A stretch of DNA of 64,000 bases from Eutreptiella sp. 'Long Island Sound 2002' (GCA_964036045.1 OZ038381.1:152228352-152292351), one strand, 5' to 3'. Counted from the stretch's first letter, positions 53,225 to 63,720 are shown. Notes: generated by a model from the letters alone, not told the origin. A program made the numbers and translations.

Positions 53225-54516
53225 TCAGGCGCGTTGTGCTGTGTGGTGCGCAGGGCTCCTGGGGTGATGTGGGTGCCGCCGGCGTCGGTGCTCCGGCGCT
53301 TGTGGGGTGGCGAGGGGGTGTGTGTGCGGGGTTGGGCTTTTGGTGACGTCCCACAGGCGGATGCCGTCTCGCTGCGTCTCCTGGAGGGTTTCCTGCAGGC
53401 GCCTGAGGACATACGGTTGGTCCTTGGGCGCGGGGAGGTTGCGGGGGTGGACTCCCAGGGGGTGGAGCGCATCGGCCAGCATGGCCACCCATGCGGCCTG
53501 CGGCATCCACCCCCCCGCCGGCTGGAGGAGACTGTTCTTTACTGAGCCCTTGCGGGGCCGGTGGACCAGGCCCTCAAGGGAGGGCTCTGCCCGGACCCGC
53601 TTTCGCAGCTCCCAGAGCTGCGTTTGGGTCCAGCGCCGCCACCACTGTCCCTGGGCGGGGCCGCGGTCTTTAGCGGAGGAGTGGGCGTGGGTGGGTGTGA
53701 TGGGGTCGTGGGGACTGTTGGCGGTGGCGGGCCTGGGGGATTCCTCGTAGTCCTGTTCCGTGGGGGTGCGCGAGGAGTGGGGGCGCGGGTGGATGCGGAC
53801 TCGCGGGTATGCGCGCACGGTCTCTGCCTCGGGGTTGGGTTCGGACTCGCGGTGGCGGCAGTAGCGGGGCATGTGCTGTATGTGGGCTGACATTGAGGGT
53901 TGGTAGGGGGGCCGGGACGCTGCTGGTGGACCATGGCGTCGATTTGGTCCGGTCGGGGGTGGTCCGTGGGCCTGGGGTGCGGGCTTTGAGAGGTGGCGGG
54001 ACGACGTGCGTCGTGCTTCTGCCGCGGCGCGACCCGCCATGAAGGCTGTGGCAGCCGCGTCGGTGACGGTGGGGGGGCGCCGTGGCGGGTGCTGCTGCCT
54101 CCGGGCCTGGGACGGCTGGGGCCGAATGTCATAGAGGACGTCCTTGCGGGGTCAAGCTCGCGCTGCCGTCGTGGCGCCGGACTTGGGCTTGGGTTTGGGC
54201 TTGGCTGCGGGTTGCGGTCGTGGCGCGCTGACGGGTTTGGGTGGCTGTTTGGCGGCAGTCTTGGGTTTTGGCTGGGTTGCAGGTGCGGGCCTCGTCGGGG
54301 CGTGGGCCTTGGCGGCGGCGAGGTTGCTCGCGGTGGGGACGGGTTCCGGGGCCCGTTTGGGAGGTTTCCCCTGTGGCTTGGGGGGTGGAGTGCTGGATGA
54401 GGACGTGGTGGTGGTGGTTGATGAGGTGGTTGTGGTGGTGGAGGTTGTGGAGGCGGAGAAGAGGGCTGTTGCAGACGGTGGAGGGCCCAGGGATTCGGGG
54501 GCGGGCGTAGGATGCT
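53225..54516 (-). pseudogene. Pro/Lys-rich unknown protein in the 2.9-kb insert
   Basis: The best coding frame (stop TGA 53225-53227) runs from the insertion border and is interrupted by one TGA at 54152-54154. Its first part is a Thr/Ser run and a Pro/Lys/Ala-rich tail (KPKTAAKQPPKPV). After the TGA come 'RKDVLYDIRPQPSQARRQQ', an ATG (54038-54040) and a more ordered segment with 'GQWWRRWTQTQLWELRKRVR', 'PAGGWMPQAAWVAMLADAL' and 'LRRLQETLQETQRDGI'. I recognise no family. A basic, Pro-rich protein at the 5' end of a GC-rich element could be an ORF1-type protein (inference). Longer ORFs in other frames look like composition artefacts. Confidence 0.4.
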
Positions 54517-56360
54517 GGGATATGACGGACTGTCAACCTGAACTGGCTCAGGTAAGTCCACCACCGTTTTAGTTTTGCTTTCTCCGGTGGTGGGCCCTTG
54601 TGAAAAGACTTTACCCGTTCCTGGTCACAGAGCCAGACAATAGGATTAGATCCCAATAGTCCGGACTGTGACGAGAGCACCAACATACCGGCCAGAAGTT
54701 CCTGGTCGTAGGTGCTGTAATTTGAACGCGCTTGGTTCCATTTCCAGTTCCAGTGTCTCAGTGGCACAAGCAGCTACTCACTGGAAGGAGAGTCGTGCTT
54801 CAAGGAGCGATCATGGTATAGTCCGCTAGTACGATAATGGCAGTGGGTTAGCTCAGCTGGGTTAAGCTCCTGCCATTGGTATATTGTTTTCGGCCCCGCT
54901 ACATCACTGGCGTCAGTGATCACGACTATCTCACCCTTAGGGCTGGGTACGCCCAGGCAGTTGGAAGAGGCAATGTTCTCCTTCAACTCCTGGAAACACT
55001 CCTCCTCTCTGGCGGTCCAGCTCCGGGGAGTAGTTTTCTTGATTAGGTCAGTGAGGAGGGTAGAGGAGTATGTAAAATTGTGGATGTGGCGCCTATAGAA
55101 GTTACAGGCGCCCATAAAACTCCTCACGTCGTGTAGACCCTTCTTAGGGTCATCGGAAATCTGCAAGCCTTGTAGGGGCTGCATCTTAGACGCGGCTGGT
55201 TTTCACCAGCCATACCCCACGTCGAAACCCAAACACTCCATCTCCTCTCTCATGAACTCGCATTTTTCGAGTTTGATTTCGAGATGGTTTTCCTGACAAA
55301 CAATGAAACATTCACGGAGGAGAAGGACATGGTCCTCTTGGGTATTGGTACCCAAACACACGTCATCGATGTGGGCCTCCATTTCTGCCCCTCTGGAAAT
55401 CAGCTCCTGTACTAGAGGTCTGCGCCTCAGCATGTACAAAATTTTCTTCATCAGTTCTTGGGAGAGTGCCAGGGGGGTTGGATACCCCAGAAGGCATGAC
55501 CTTCCACTTAGGCACACGACCCTTAGGGGTTATAAAGGCCAGCAGTTCTTGAAGCTGCGGCTGTTAGGTCAACCTGCCTGAAACCACTGCGTTTATCCAT
55601 TGTAGTTTTGTACCGGCATTTAGCGATACGCTCCAGGGTGTTTTCCATGTTGGGAATACTCCCTGAGTGGTTTTGGGTTTTTCATTTTGAGCTCACCATA
55701 GTCAACAACCAATCGCAGGGCATTAGATGCTCGTTTAGCGACCAGGAAGCAAGGACTGCAGTGATTGGGGGTAGTCCCCCTTCTTATATTCCTCAACGAG
55801 GCCAGCATCAATACATTCCTGGATCTGGCGCTCGATTTCTTCAACCTGTTCTTGAGGAGCGGGGTAGGGACGATGTCTCACTCGCGTCTTCTCAAATTCA
55901 GGTTTCAGTTTCAGGTTCATCTGGACCAGTTTTTTACAGGACAGGGGCGGCTGCAGGGCGCGGGACACCTCCTCATAGGTTAGGAGCAGCTTCTTCATTC
56001 GGGGGTCAAGGTTCAGACTCTCGATTTTCTGCTAGAAATCCTCCTCAGCATGGAGGTTGCTCTTACCATGCTCTTTCTTTTTCTGCCGATCAGCAGTTTC
56101 TGCAGATACTGAGCCATCATCCCACTCCGGGGGGCATTGCTGCCCATAGTGCAGAGAATACACTACGGGTATCTCAGGGTCAGGCAGCATGTAGGAATCA
56201 TCGTCCTCCTAAGACCAGATGGAGGATTTTGGGGTCTGTCTGAGGTATTGCAGCCGTTCTTGGCGCTCAATACCTTCGGCCCTCAGGTACAACAGTTGTC
56301 GGAGTTCCTGATTGTCATGCTCAGACAGTGGCATGTTATCAGAAGCAGGCCGCGCTAGAG
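54517..56360 (+). repeat. Long direct repeat A, right copy (~1.84 kb)
   Basis: This is the partner of 49748-51602, directly right of the GC-rich insert and in the same orientation. The sequence beyond its right end (protease side) and beyond the left copy's left end (integrase side) each occur once, as expected for a duplicated insertion target. Confidence 0.85.
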
Positions 56361-56595
56361 CATCAGGACTCTGAGCCACCGGTTCACCTGAGTGAGTATG
56401 CTGCATGTGCAGCACCCGTTTCCCAACAGGGGAAGTTGGTTCTGAGGTTGTTTCTAGGTCTACCTCCTCCAGCAACAGCTGGGCCAGGAAGGCACTGTGT
56501 TTGAGTTCAGCACAGCTGGGTTCTACAGGAGGGATAGTGCTGGCCATTTCAGACAGTTGATCGTCAGCATCCTCTTTCACAGCTGCAGGTTCCAT
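54517..56595 (-). pseudogene. Linker, reverse transcriptase and RNase H, right duplicate
   Basis: Reading from 56595: an acidic linker (PSCAELKHSAFLAQLL; later LSEHDNQELRQLLYLRAEG), then 'MKKLLLTYEEVSRAL', 'KPEFEKTRVRHRPYPAPQEQ', an RT core with 'AFITPKGRV' in a shifted frame, 'HIDDVCLGTN' (YxDD equivalent) and 'EFMREEMECLGFDVGYGW'. A TGA follows, then RNase H ('DVRSFMGACNFYRRHIHNF', 'EIVVITDASDV', 'YSTYDQELLAGM', 'NPIVWLCDQERV'). It ends mid-domain at HIP, exactly at the GC-rich insert. At least four frame breaks are visible; this copy keeps ~35 bases (GCGCCCATAAAACTCCTCACG region near 55110) that are missing in the left duplicate. Confidence 0.75.
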
Positions 56596-56662
56596 ATAGC
56601 CTTCGGGGGCTTCACGCCCTGTAAGTGTGGCAGATAAGTGCTCAGGAGATTGTTTTTTGAGA

Positions 56663-57696
56663 TCAGAGTGTCAAGCCACGATTTTTGGCCATGACCTCTT
56701 TCAGTAGCGCCTGATCCAGATCACACAGGGCTACAGGGTTGAGGGATCCATCAGCAATGGATAAGAAACTGGCCCACTCAGGGGCCTGTATAGCTGTTTC
56801 TGAATCCTCAGGCACATAGATGGGACTGTCGGGGAGTTGCACTCTTCCCACAGTCATTCGGTCCAGCATACGGCGCCAGTAAGCGTGTTCGCCTGAACAA
56901 CCCAAGTCGGGGTGCACATGACAACCCTTCCTCCCTCATCAGCGATTTTGGTTAGAACCTTCGCGAGCACGGAGAAGGGAGGGTTAGCATACACTAGGCC
57001 CATTGCTTTCCAGATGAAACAGAAAGCGTTGTTCAAATGTTTTGAGCAATACAACTGCATGATGTGCTGTTGTTGGCTCGCGAACAATTCCACCTGGATC
57101 TCATCCAGGGTTACCTGAAGGGCCGCCAGTCCTTTTTCAAGAACGTGACGGGCCAATTGGTAGTTTTCAGTACGATAGTCAGTCTTGGCTGCGTAGTGCA
57201 GCCCAGATTCTTTTTGTCCTGACAGCTCCAAAAGTACGGAGAAGAGCCCACTGCCAAAGTCGCAGTGCAGAGAACAGAGGCGTTGGAGGGACAACATTTT
57301 TACCTGGGGGTTACTTCGCAGGAAGTCGGTGCCAATGACGATGTCAAAGGCGTCAGTGTCCAACACTCTGCAGTGTTGGGTCACAGTTTCGTCGCCAAGA
57401 CGAAAAGTCACATCAACAGGCCCCAAGAACTTGTTGGTACGCCCATCCCCTACTCTTATGGCCACTGTCTTAGTTTTCTTGAAGGTCTTGAGCAGGCACC
57501 GGGCCACTATAGAGAGTGTTGCACCGGTGTCAAGGACTGCTCGAAACACTTGATCCCTGATTTTCACGAGGATCCTGAAAAGGTTTGAGGTTTGAGGTTT
57601 GATTTTGCGGGTACTAGACGCCTTCCGGCCCTGGGGGGCCACCTGGTCGGGCCAGGTGATATCCTCCCCACCGGGTCCTAGTGGGGGGCCCTCCAT
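56663..57696 (-). pseudogene. Aspartic protease plus NPPF (methyltransferase-like) domain
   Basis: From ATG 57694-57696 the ORF has the protease loop 'AVLDTGATLSIV' (residues 53-64) and 'DIVIGTDFL' (118-126). Residues ~195-265 hold 'VELFASQQQ', 'AMGLVYANPPFSVL' and 'VVMCTPTW'. NPPF is the catalytic motif IV of N6-adenine methyltransferases, and some DIRS-type retrotransposons encode such a domain; whether this one is active is unknown. A frameshift near 56880 moves the coding to the frame with 'WRRMLDRMTVGRVQLPD', 'SPIYVPEDSET' and 'APEWASFLSIADGSLNPVAL', which ends at 56663. The element at 2.5-6.9 kb carries the same domain in the same place. Confidence 0.7.
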
Positions 57697-60406
57697 GACG
57701 CACCTCCTGCCTGGTGGCAGAGTCCCCCAGGTTCACAGGGCTCAGCGCCCCGTCCCTCCCCGGCTTCCCCATTTCGCCACTCCCCGGTCAGTGCATCAAT
57801 TCGCGGCCATGGCTGCGGGCGCTTACCCGCCGCGTCGCCCGCCTAATGCGTGGTTGCCCGGGGCGCCGGTGCTGCCAGGCCCGTGCTACTGGCTTGTCAC
57901 CAGTGGGACCCCCTTGGGCTGGCGCGGAGGCTGCCTAGCCTTGGGGCGGGGGCGTGGCGCAGTGCGCCACTACTGCCTTGGCGGGTGCAGTGCCCTGGTC
58001 GTGTGTGCGCGGCGCTCGCGGCCAGTTCGGGGGGCTCAGGCCGGTACCTGCTTTCGTGTCCTCCCCGTCTCCCCGTGCCCACCCCGCGTGTCCTGCGCTG
58101 TGTGTGGCGGGCTGTCCTGTCCGGGTGTCCCTTACCCTCGCCCCCTGCTACGCCATTCCATGCGGTCTTGTGCGTTCTGCGAGCTCTGTCCGGTTGCCCT
58201 TCTGGTACTCCCCGCGTGTCCTTTGTGTGTGTGTGCGCTCGCGCTCCCGCGGCGTCCGCCCCCTCCCCTCCCCTGGTTGGTGTGGCGCGCGCACCTCGCG
58301 CTGTCCCGGTGCTGGCCGCTGGTAGGGTCATTCCACGCGGCCCGTGCCCCTCCGCGTGTCCTGCCTCGGTCCCGTGCTCCGTTTGGCTTGCTCCGGGGGG
58401 GGGGGGCGCGGTTCCGTTTCCCCCCTACCCTGCTTGGGGCTGTCCGCTCCCTTTGGGGTGGGTCTGCTCGTCTGGGGCGTTCCTGCGCCGGGGCGTGGGG
58501 TGAGGGTTGGGTTGGGGGGGCGGCCTGTGCGCCGTGCCCCCAACTGTGCGGCCGGGGGGGCCAGTGGGGCGGGGGTCGCCTTGCCTCCGTCCGTCCCTCT
58601 GCCGTCCCTGGGCAGGCAACAAAGCGGATGTCCTTGGCGTTGCTCTGGCCATGGAGGGCGTGGCCGCCATACTGCTCCGGTTCAGCCTCGTTTGCCATCT
58701 CCGGGCACGGTCTGTTTGGCGCCCTGGCGCGTTGACGCGGGTTCGCTTGTTCTTCGTGGTTCCTCCGGGAGCAGGCGGCTGGGGCGTGGGGGCGGGCCCT
58801 GCTCCGGCCTCCCTCTCGGGCGCCGCAGTCCTGCTGGGGGGAGGGGGGATCATCCCCTCTGCCTTGGGGGGTAGGGGGCCCGCGCCCCCGCGGCTTGCGG
58901 GCCGGTGGGGGGGGCTGAGGGGAGGGGGGGGGGGTCGCGCCGTGGCTCCCATGCTCTCTCTCTGGGGAGGGCGGCCTGCAGCTCCCTACCCAGCCCCTGT
59001 TTCGTCACCGGCGCATTCCTCCCTGGCGTACGCGTTCGGTCGGGGTGCCGGGGCAGCCCCGTGCGCCGGTTGCGCCCTGGCCCCGCACCCCCCCCGGGGG
59101 GCCGCTGCACCCGGGGGGGGAGCACCGCAGCCGCGCGCCAAGCGCCCCTGGTGGACCGCCCGCACACTCCCGCATTACACGCTGCCGAAGGCGCAAGCGA
59201 AGCGGCTCACTCTGAGGCCAGCCTGGGGAAGGTGGGGGAGCGGACCAGGGCGTGAAGATCCCCCCCCCCCCCTCCCGCCACACTGACCCGGCGGCAGCCG
59301 ACCGGGCCGCGCCCGGCGCCCATGGTCGCCCGTCAACCCCGACTGCACGTGTATACCCCAGGGGGGCGCGCCAGAGACAAAGAGTGACAGGGACGGGGGC
59401 CAGGGGCCACCCCACGGGGCAGGTGGGCGGGGAACAGCGGCGCGGCCCCCCCTCCCCCCAGTCTCCCCCCCGCTCCCCCCCCGGCCTGTGGGCTGCGGGG
59501 GCGCCAGCCCTCTGCCCCCCCCGGGGCCCAGGGGACGTCCCCCCTCCCCCAGAAGGGACCGTGACGCCAGGGGGGGGACGCAGCTGGATCCGCACGCCGC
59601 GCGCCCCCGCGCCCTCCAACGCCTGCTCCCGCGGGGGTCGCGACCAGCGGGCGAGCCCGCACCAGCGCGCTAGAACAACGCACGGGGCACGTCCAGGGGC
59701 GGCACGCGACGACCAAAAGGAGCAGCATGGGGGCGCCGCCCCCCATGACCAGAGCAGCGCCAATGACGCCCGCGATATTGCCCGCTCAGGGAGGGCAGAG
59801 GAACGGGCCGGGTCTGTCGGACCCTCCGGGGGGGCGGTTCACGGGCCGCCCCCCCCCCCCGCCAGGCTGGCCCGCCGGCGGCACGCTGTCTCTCCGGCCG
59901 GCCCGCGTCTGTCCAAGGGCTGGGGGGGGGGGGAGGAGGGGAGGGTCCCCTGGTCCCCTGACGCCGCCCCCCGACTGCAGCGGGGGGTCAGCCTGGTGGT
60001 TCTGGCCCTGGGGGGCCAGCCGCCGACTGGGGGGCGCACTTCTCCCCGGCCTCACTCTACCCTTTGAGAGCCGGACCCTCGTGCAGGCTCTCGCTCAGGC
60101 CCCCTGCTCCTCTCGCCCTCGCCACGCGTTGCCGGCTGGCCGGGGGGGGAGGGAGGGCCGGTGAGTGCTGAGGGCGGCGGTTCGCGTCAGCAGTCAGCGG
60201 TTAGTGGGCTGCGGGGCAGTGGGCCTCCCCTCACGCTTGTTGCCCCCGTCCTCCCTCCCACAGGAGGTGGCGCGCGCCCCTCTGTTGCGCTGTACCGTGG
60301 GGGGGGCGTGGGTTGGAGGGCCGGGCTCCGCCGGGGGGGGCGTCCCGCTGCACTGTCCCCCTCCCACCCACTCGCGCCCATCGCCTGGGCCGACAGGGTG
60401 TGGCCG
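57697..60406. other. GC-rich block without assignable gene
   Basis: Long ORFs exist on both strands, as expected from very high GC content, and none shows a domain that I recognise. Part of it (57960-58500) is A-poor and strand-asymmetric like 7.56-8.65 kb. Runs of 8-12 G or C (58397, 58927, 59259, 59848, 59920) make G-quadruplexes likely. Confidence 0.4.
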
Positions 60407-61767
60407 TCATCTGCGTCGCCGCTTGTGTGGGGGCTGGGGCTGTGGCGGTGGCGGGTTCGGTCGGCGGTAGCGCCAGTGGGTGAGGGCATTGCGCAAGGCC
60501 CGGGGGAGCCAGTTGTTGGCGTCTGCATCTGTGATGCGGATCACCGCCCCCCCCTCCAGGAAGGCCGGCCACGTCGGCCCTCTGTCGGGCCCGGCCAACC
60601 AAATCACCGCGCGGAGGACCCTCTCCTGGTCCTCTGGGGCTGCCCGACCCCCCGGGGGTACCTTCCGGTTCCAGCCGTCCCTCTGGAGGAGCACGGCATC
60701 AAAGGGCCGGTTCCTCATCCCCCTGGTGGTCCCCGAGCTGGCCCACCTCAGCCACCCGTACACCTCCACCACCAGGGGGAGGGCCTCATCCCCCAGGGGT
60801 TCCGGGACGGTGCCGCAGTCCCGGTCCCAGCCCCCCCCCCCCCTGCCCCTTGCGCCGGCTCCCCCTGCAGCCCCTGTGCCTGTGGCGCCGGCGCAGCGCC
60901 CCGCCCCCCCGCCGCCGAGGCAGCGGCCATCCGCGCCGCCTCCGCCCTCGGCGCGGGGGGGGGCTCGCTGGTGCTGGGGTTTTGGGGGTTTGGGGGGGGA
61001 TGAGGTATCCGGCGTCGGTGTCGATGTTGTAGAGGTTGGCTTGGCGGTGGTGGTGGTGGTGGGTGTGGTGCGCCGGCATTTGTTGGATGCCGGGGGGGAT
61101 GCACCGCACCGGCTGCACGTCCGGCTGCAGGGGCGCCCCGCCCCTTGTCCCCCTCTCTTCGCTCCGCCCTCCCCCGATGGCCCGCATGTCCCGTCCTGTC
61201 TGTCCCCAGGGGCCCACGGCGCCCTTGACCTTGCCCTTGGGTCCCTTCCCGGCCCCCACGCCTCTGTCCCCCTGTCCGTGCCGTGGGTCCCGCTCCCTGT
61301 CACCCGCGCCCCGGCCTGCAGTGCTGGCACCCGTGCCCTCCCCGTTCCCGTACCCATGCCCTTGGCTGCGCCCACGCTCGCCGACCGCGCCACGCTCCGC
61401 TCCATGCGCTCCGTGGCCGCCCGCCTTGGTGTTTTGTTCGCGCCCCTGCGCGTCCTTCCCGTGCCCTGGCCCCTTCCCCGCTCCCTGTCCCGCGTCGCGC
61501 CGTCCGCTGCCCACGCTCTGTCCCCCTCCGCTGCCCGCATTTTCGCCCTGGCTCCTTGCCGCGTGTGCCGTGGCCTGCCCCCTGCGTGTGTCCCTGGGCA
61601 CTCCTCCTGTTGCCTCCTGTCCCCCGCTCCGCGCTCCCGTGGCTGGCACCCTGCACCGCCTGCGCGCCGTGCCCCCCCTCCCGGATCACGCGCCGGGCGT
61701 CCTGCTGCCTCTGCAGCTGCGGCAGCGTGACGCCCGGCGGCGAACACTCAGGCGCCGGGGGGCACAC
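60407..61767 (-). CDS. GC-rich coding region, frame uncertain, unknown protein
   Basis: Two minus frames look protein-like in turn. One (stop at 60786) has 'CIPPGIQQMPAHHTHHHHH' and 'NLYNIDTDAGYLIPPQTPK' near 61000-61080. Another (stop at 60407) has 'PLVVEVYGWLRWASSGT', 'RNRPFDAVLLQRDGWNRK', 'ERVLRAVIWLAGPD' and 'GGAVIRITDADANNWLPRAL', ending in a basic tail KRRRR. I infer a single gene with a frame change near 60850-61000, or a spliced one. The upstream third is Gly/Arg-rich low complexity. No family recognised. Confidence 0.4.
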
Positions 61768-62440
61768 GTGCCGCGTCTGCCCCGTGGGGAGGGCGGCCTT
61801 GGGGGGGCTGGTGTGGGTGTGGCTTGGGTTCGTGTGGGTGCGGTACTTTGCGCCCTCCCTGCCACTCGCTGCGGCTGCGGCAGCTCCCTGCGAGGCCCCC
61901 GGGGCCCGCGCCGGGTCCGTCCCCCGCGCCCGCGGCGTGCCAGGGTCCGCGGCGTGGCCAACTGGGGCGGTGGCGTGGCACGCGAGGCTGCGGTCTCAAC
62001 TCCTTGTGCACTCTCCCCGCCCCCCTCTCCGGCCGCGGTAGCCCCCGGCGAGGCGCCAGGGCCTGCGCTAGGGCCACCCCTTGCGCTGGCAGCGCGCCGG
62101 GGGCCGCGGTCGGGGCCGCGGCGCGGCTTGCTGGGGCTGCAGTCTCAGCCCCTTGTGCGCCTGGGGTCCCCTCTCGGGGCGGGGCGGCAGGGCTTGCTGT
62201 CTGGGCGGCGGGGTTGGTCTCCTGGGCTGGCGCAGGCCCCTGGGTCGACGGCCCGGTGTCGGCAGAGGCTGCCCAGGGCTGCCCAGCCGGTGGCCCGTCC
62301 GTCACCGCTGCCTCAGCTAGCCTCTGCTCCTTGCGCTCCGCGAGGGTCTCCCCCGCATATCCCGGGGAGACGGGGGAGCGGGAGCGGGACCAGCGGTGGT
62401 GGCGGTCGTCCCGCCTGGGGGAGCCATCGGTGTCCGACAT
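61748..62440 (-). CDS. Unknown Ser/Arg- and Ala/Pro-rich protein
   Basis: 230 codons from ATG 62438-62440 (MSDTDGSPRRDDRHHR) to TGA 61748-61750. The start has an RS-like stretch (HHRWSRSRSPVSPGY), then 'GETLAERKEQRLAEAA' and a long Ala/Pro-rich, probably disordered tail. The same frame stays open beyond the TGA. It sits between two other minus-strand ORFs with short gaps. Confidence 0.4.
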   Translation of the reverse strand: MSDTDGSPRRDDRHHRWSRSRSPVSPGYAGETLAERKEQRLAEAAVTDGPPAGQPWAASADTGPSTQGPAPAQETNPAAQTASPAAPPREGTPGAQGAETAAPASRAAAPTAAPGALPAQGVALAQALAPRRGLPRPERGAGRVHKELRPQPRVPRHRPSWPRRGPWHAAGAGDGPGAGPGGLAGSCRSRSEWQGGRKVPHPHEPKPHPHQPPQGRPPHGADAARVPPGA

Positions 62441-62580
62441 CACTGTTATCCTGGTAGGCTTGCGTGGTGGCAGGTGTGCCCTTCCCACTACCTCCCGGTG
62501 TATCTGTGTTGTGCCGTGGGCAGTGCTGTGCAGTGCTCCGGGGGGGGAGGGGGGGAGGGGGTGGGGAGCCAGCGGTGTCG

Positions 62581-63720
62581 TCACTCCCGTGCGGGCGGAG
62601 GCCGGTCGCCATCCATCAGCACTGGGAGGGGAGGCGAGGGACACACGTCACACCACAGCTCCCCGTCTGGGGCGGAGCCCAGGGCGCTGGGCCCCCTGGG
62701 GTCGTCCGGTGGTGCCGGGGGGAGCCGCACTAGCTGGACCCCCGTGACGGAAGTCATCTCCTGCGTTCGCAGGAAGGTGTGCACCCCGTCCCGCGCTGCG
62801 GGCGCCAGGAGGGGGGGGCAGGGTACGAGCGCTGCCCCGTACAGGTCGGTGGGGGTGATCCCCAAGACCCGATGGTCCTCCCGGGTCGCAACGATGAGGA
62901 GGAGCAGGGGGGTGCCCGGTCGCTCTTGCCAGAGGTCCTGCCCCCTGTGGTGGGCACCCCTGGTCCTGGAGAGGGGGGGGGACAGGTTCGGGCTGGCCCA
63001 GCCGCGGGGTGCGTGCGTCGCCGGCGGGAGGGCTGGGCAGGAGGTGAGCTCCCTGGGGAACGCCTCGCACATGACGGCGTAAGGGGGGGTTCGCCTGGCG
63101 CCGTCGTACACTGGGTTGGTCGGTCTGGGGCGGGTTGGCGCCTCGTCCGCGCCTTCCACAAATACCGTGACTTCGCCCACCTCCAGGTCCTCCCCCGCTG
63201 GGTGTAGAAGGTGGAGCGCCGCGTCCAACTCGGACACTCCCCCCGGGTATGTGGCCCGCGCCTGGTTCAGGTACGGGGCCGTGTCCCCGGGGCAGTGCGT
63301 CCTGAGGGCGTGCAGCAGGGCTGGGGCGCTGCTGCGGAGGGACATGGCAGATCCCGCGCCCGCCAGTTGCAGGGTGTCCCCGGTGGACAAGGGCCGGCCT
63401 GACCGGTTGGACTCGCGCCACTCCATCCAGTGCCCGTAGAGGGCCGCCACCGTGCTGATGAGCCCTGGCTGGACGGCGTTCATGATCCGGTGCATCGCCG
63501 GGAGTAGCGGTGGGGCCCCTGCTCCGTTTAGGGCGCGGACGGCCAGGAGGGCGGCGTCACTGAGGAAAGCCCTCACACTGCCCGCCGGGTCGTGCCGTGC
63601 GGCAGCGTGCGCCCCATGCGCCTCTATCACCGCGTCCGCTACTAGGCCCCGGACGGCCGCCTCCTGCGCTCGGCGGCGGGCCCTCGCGTGCCCCGGCCCG
63701 TCCCCCCCTCGGAAAGGCAT
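62581..63720 (-). CDS. Unknown 379-residue protein of the GC-rich block
   Basis: From ATG 63718-63720 (MPFRGGDGPGHARARRRA) to TGA at 62581-62583. The protein has good predicted alternation of helices, e.g. 'GSVRAFLSDAALLAVRALNG', 'LISTVAALYGHWMEWRESN' and 'APALLHALRTHCPGDTAPYL', and a Pro-rich C-terminal third. The coding character is better than in the neighbouring frames (Trp, Tyr, Met and Phe occur at normal places), so I think it is real. No family recognised. Confidence 0.5.
   Translation of the reverse strand: MPFRGGDGPGHARARRRAQEAAVRGLVADAVIEAHGAHAAARHDPAGSVRAFLSDAALLAVRALNGAGAPPLLPAMHRIMNAVQPGLISTVAALYGHWMEWRESNRSGRPLSTGDTLQLAGAGSAMSLRSSAPALLHALRTHCPGDTAPYLNQARATYPGGVSELDAALHLLHPAGEDLEVGEVTVFVEGADEAPTRPRPTNPVYDGARRTPPYAVMCEAFPRELTSCPALPPATHAPRGWASPNLSPPLSRTRGAHHRGQDLWQERPGTPLLLLIVATREDHRVLGITPTDLYGAALVPCPPLLAPAARDGVHTFLRTQEMTSVTGVQLVRLPPAPPDDPRGPSALGSAPDGELWCDVCPSPPLPVLMDGDRPPPARE

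Larger units (their letters stand above)
51603..54516 (-). mobile_element. 2.9-kb GC-rich insert inside the Ty3-type element
   Basis: The insert is defined by the ends of direct repeats A. Its left end is AGGTAGGTAGGTAGGTA, which on the minus strand would be a (TACC)n 3' tail like those of some non-LTR elements. It holds a minus-strand ORF that begins at the right border, an A-poor minisatellite block and T/A homopolymers at 52626-52695. I see no reverse transcriptase, so it is either a 5'-truncated or non-autonomous unit, or a composite. Confidence 0.55.
48051..57696 (-). mobile_element. Ty3/chromovirus-type LTR retrotransposon split by a 2.9-kb insert
   Basis: On the minus strand the order is protease (57.6 kb), an NPPF-type domain, a linker, reverse transcriptase and RNase H, then [direct repeat + GC-rich insert + direct repeat], then RNase H end, integrase zinc finger, integrase core and chromodomain (48.05 kb). 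Reverse transcriptase and part of RNase H are present twice because the insert is bordered by 1.85-kb duplications of this region. Removing the insert and one repeat leaves a continuous element. Gag is not found: the sequence turns GC-rich and unrecognisable upstream of 57700. Several frameshifts make it inactive. Confidence 0.8.

Noticed and set aside
53539-54564. 341-codon Pro-rich ORF at 53.5-54.6 kb (minus)
   Set aside because: The adjacent frame ending at 53225 has more natural residue use (Trp, Tyr, Met, Gln patterns) and fits better as the coding frame.
58850-60067. Overlapping ORFs on both strands in the 58.8-60.1 kb GC-rich region
   Set aside because: All are Pro/Gly/Arg/Ala-rich with no motif; nothing favours one strand.
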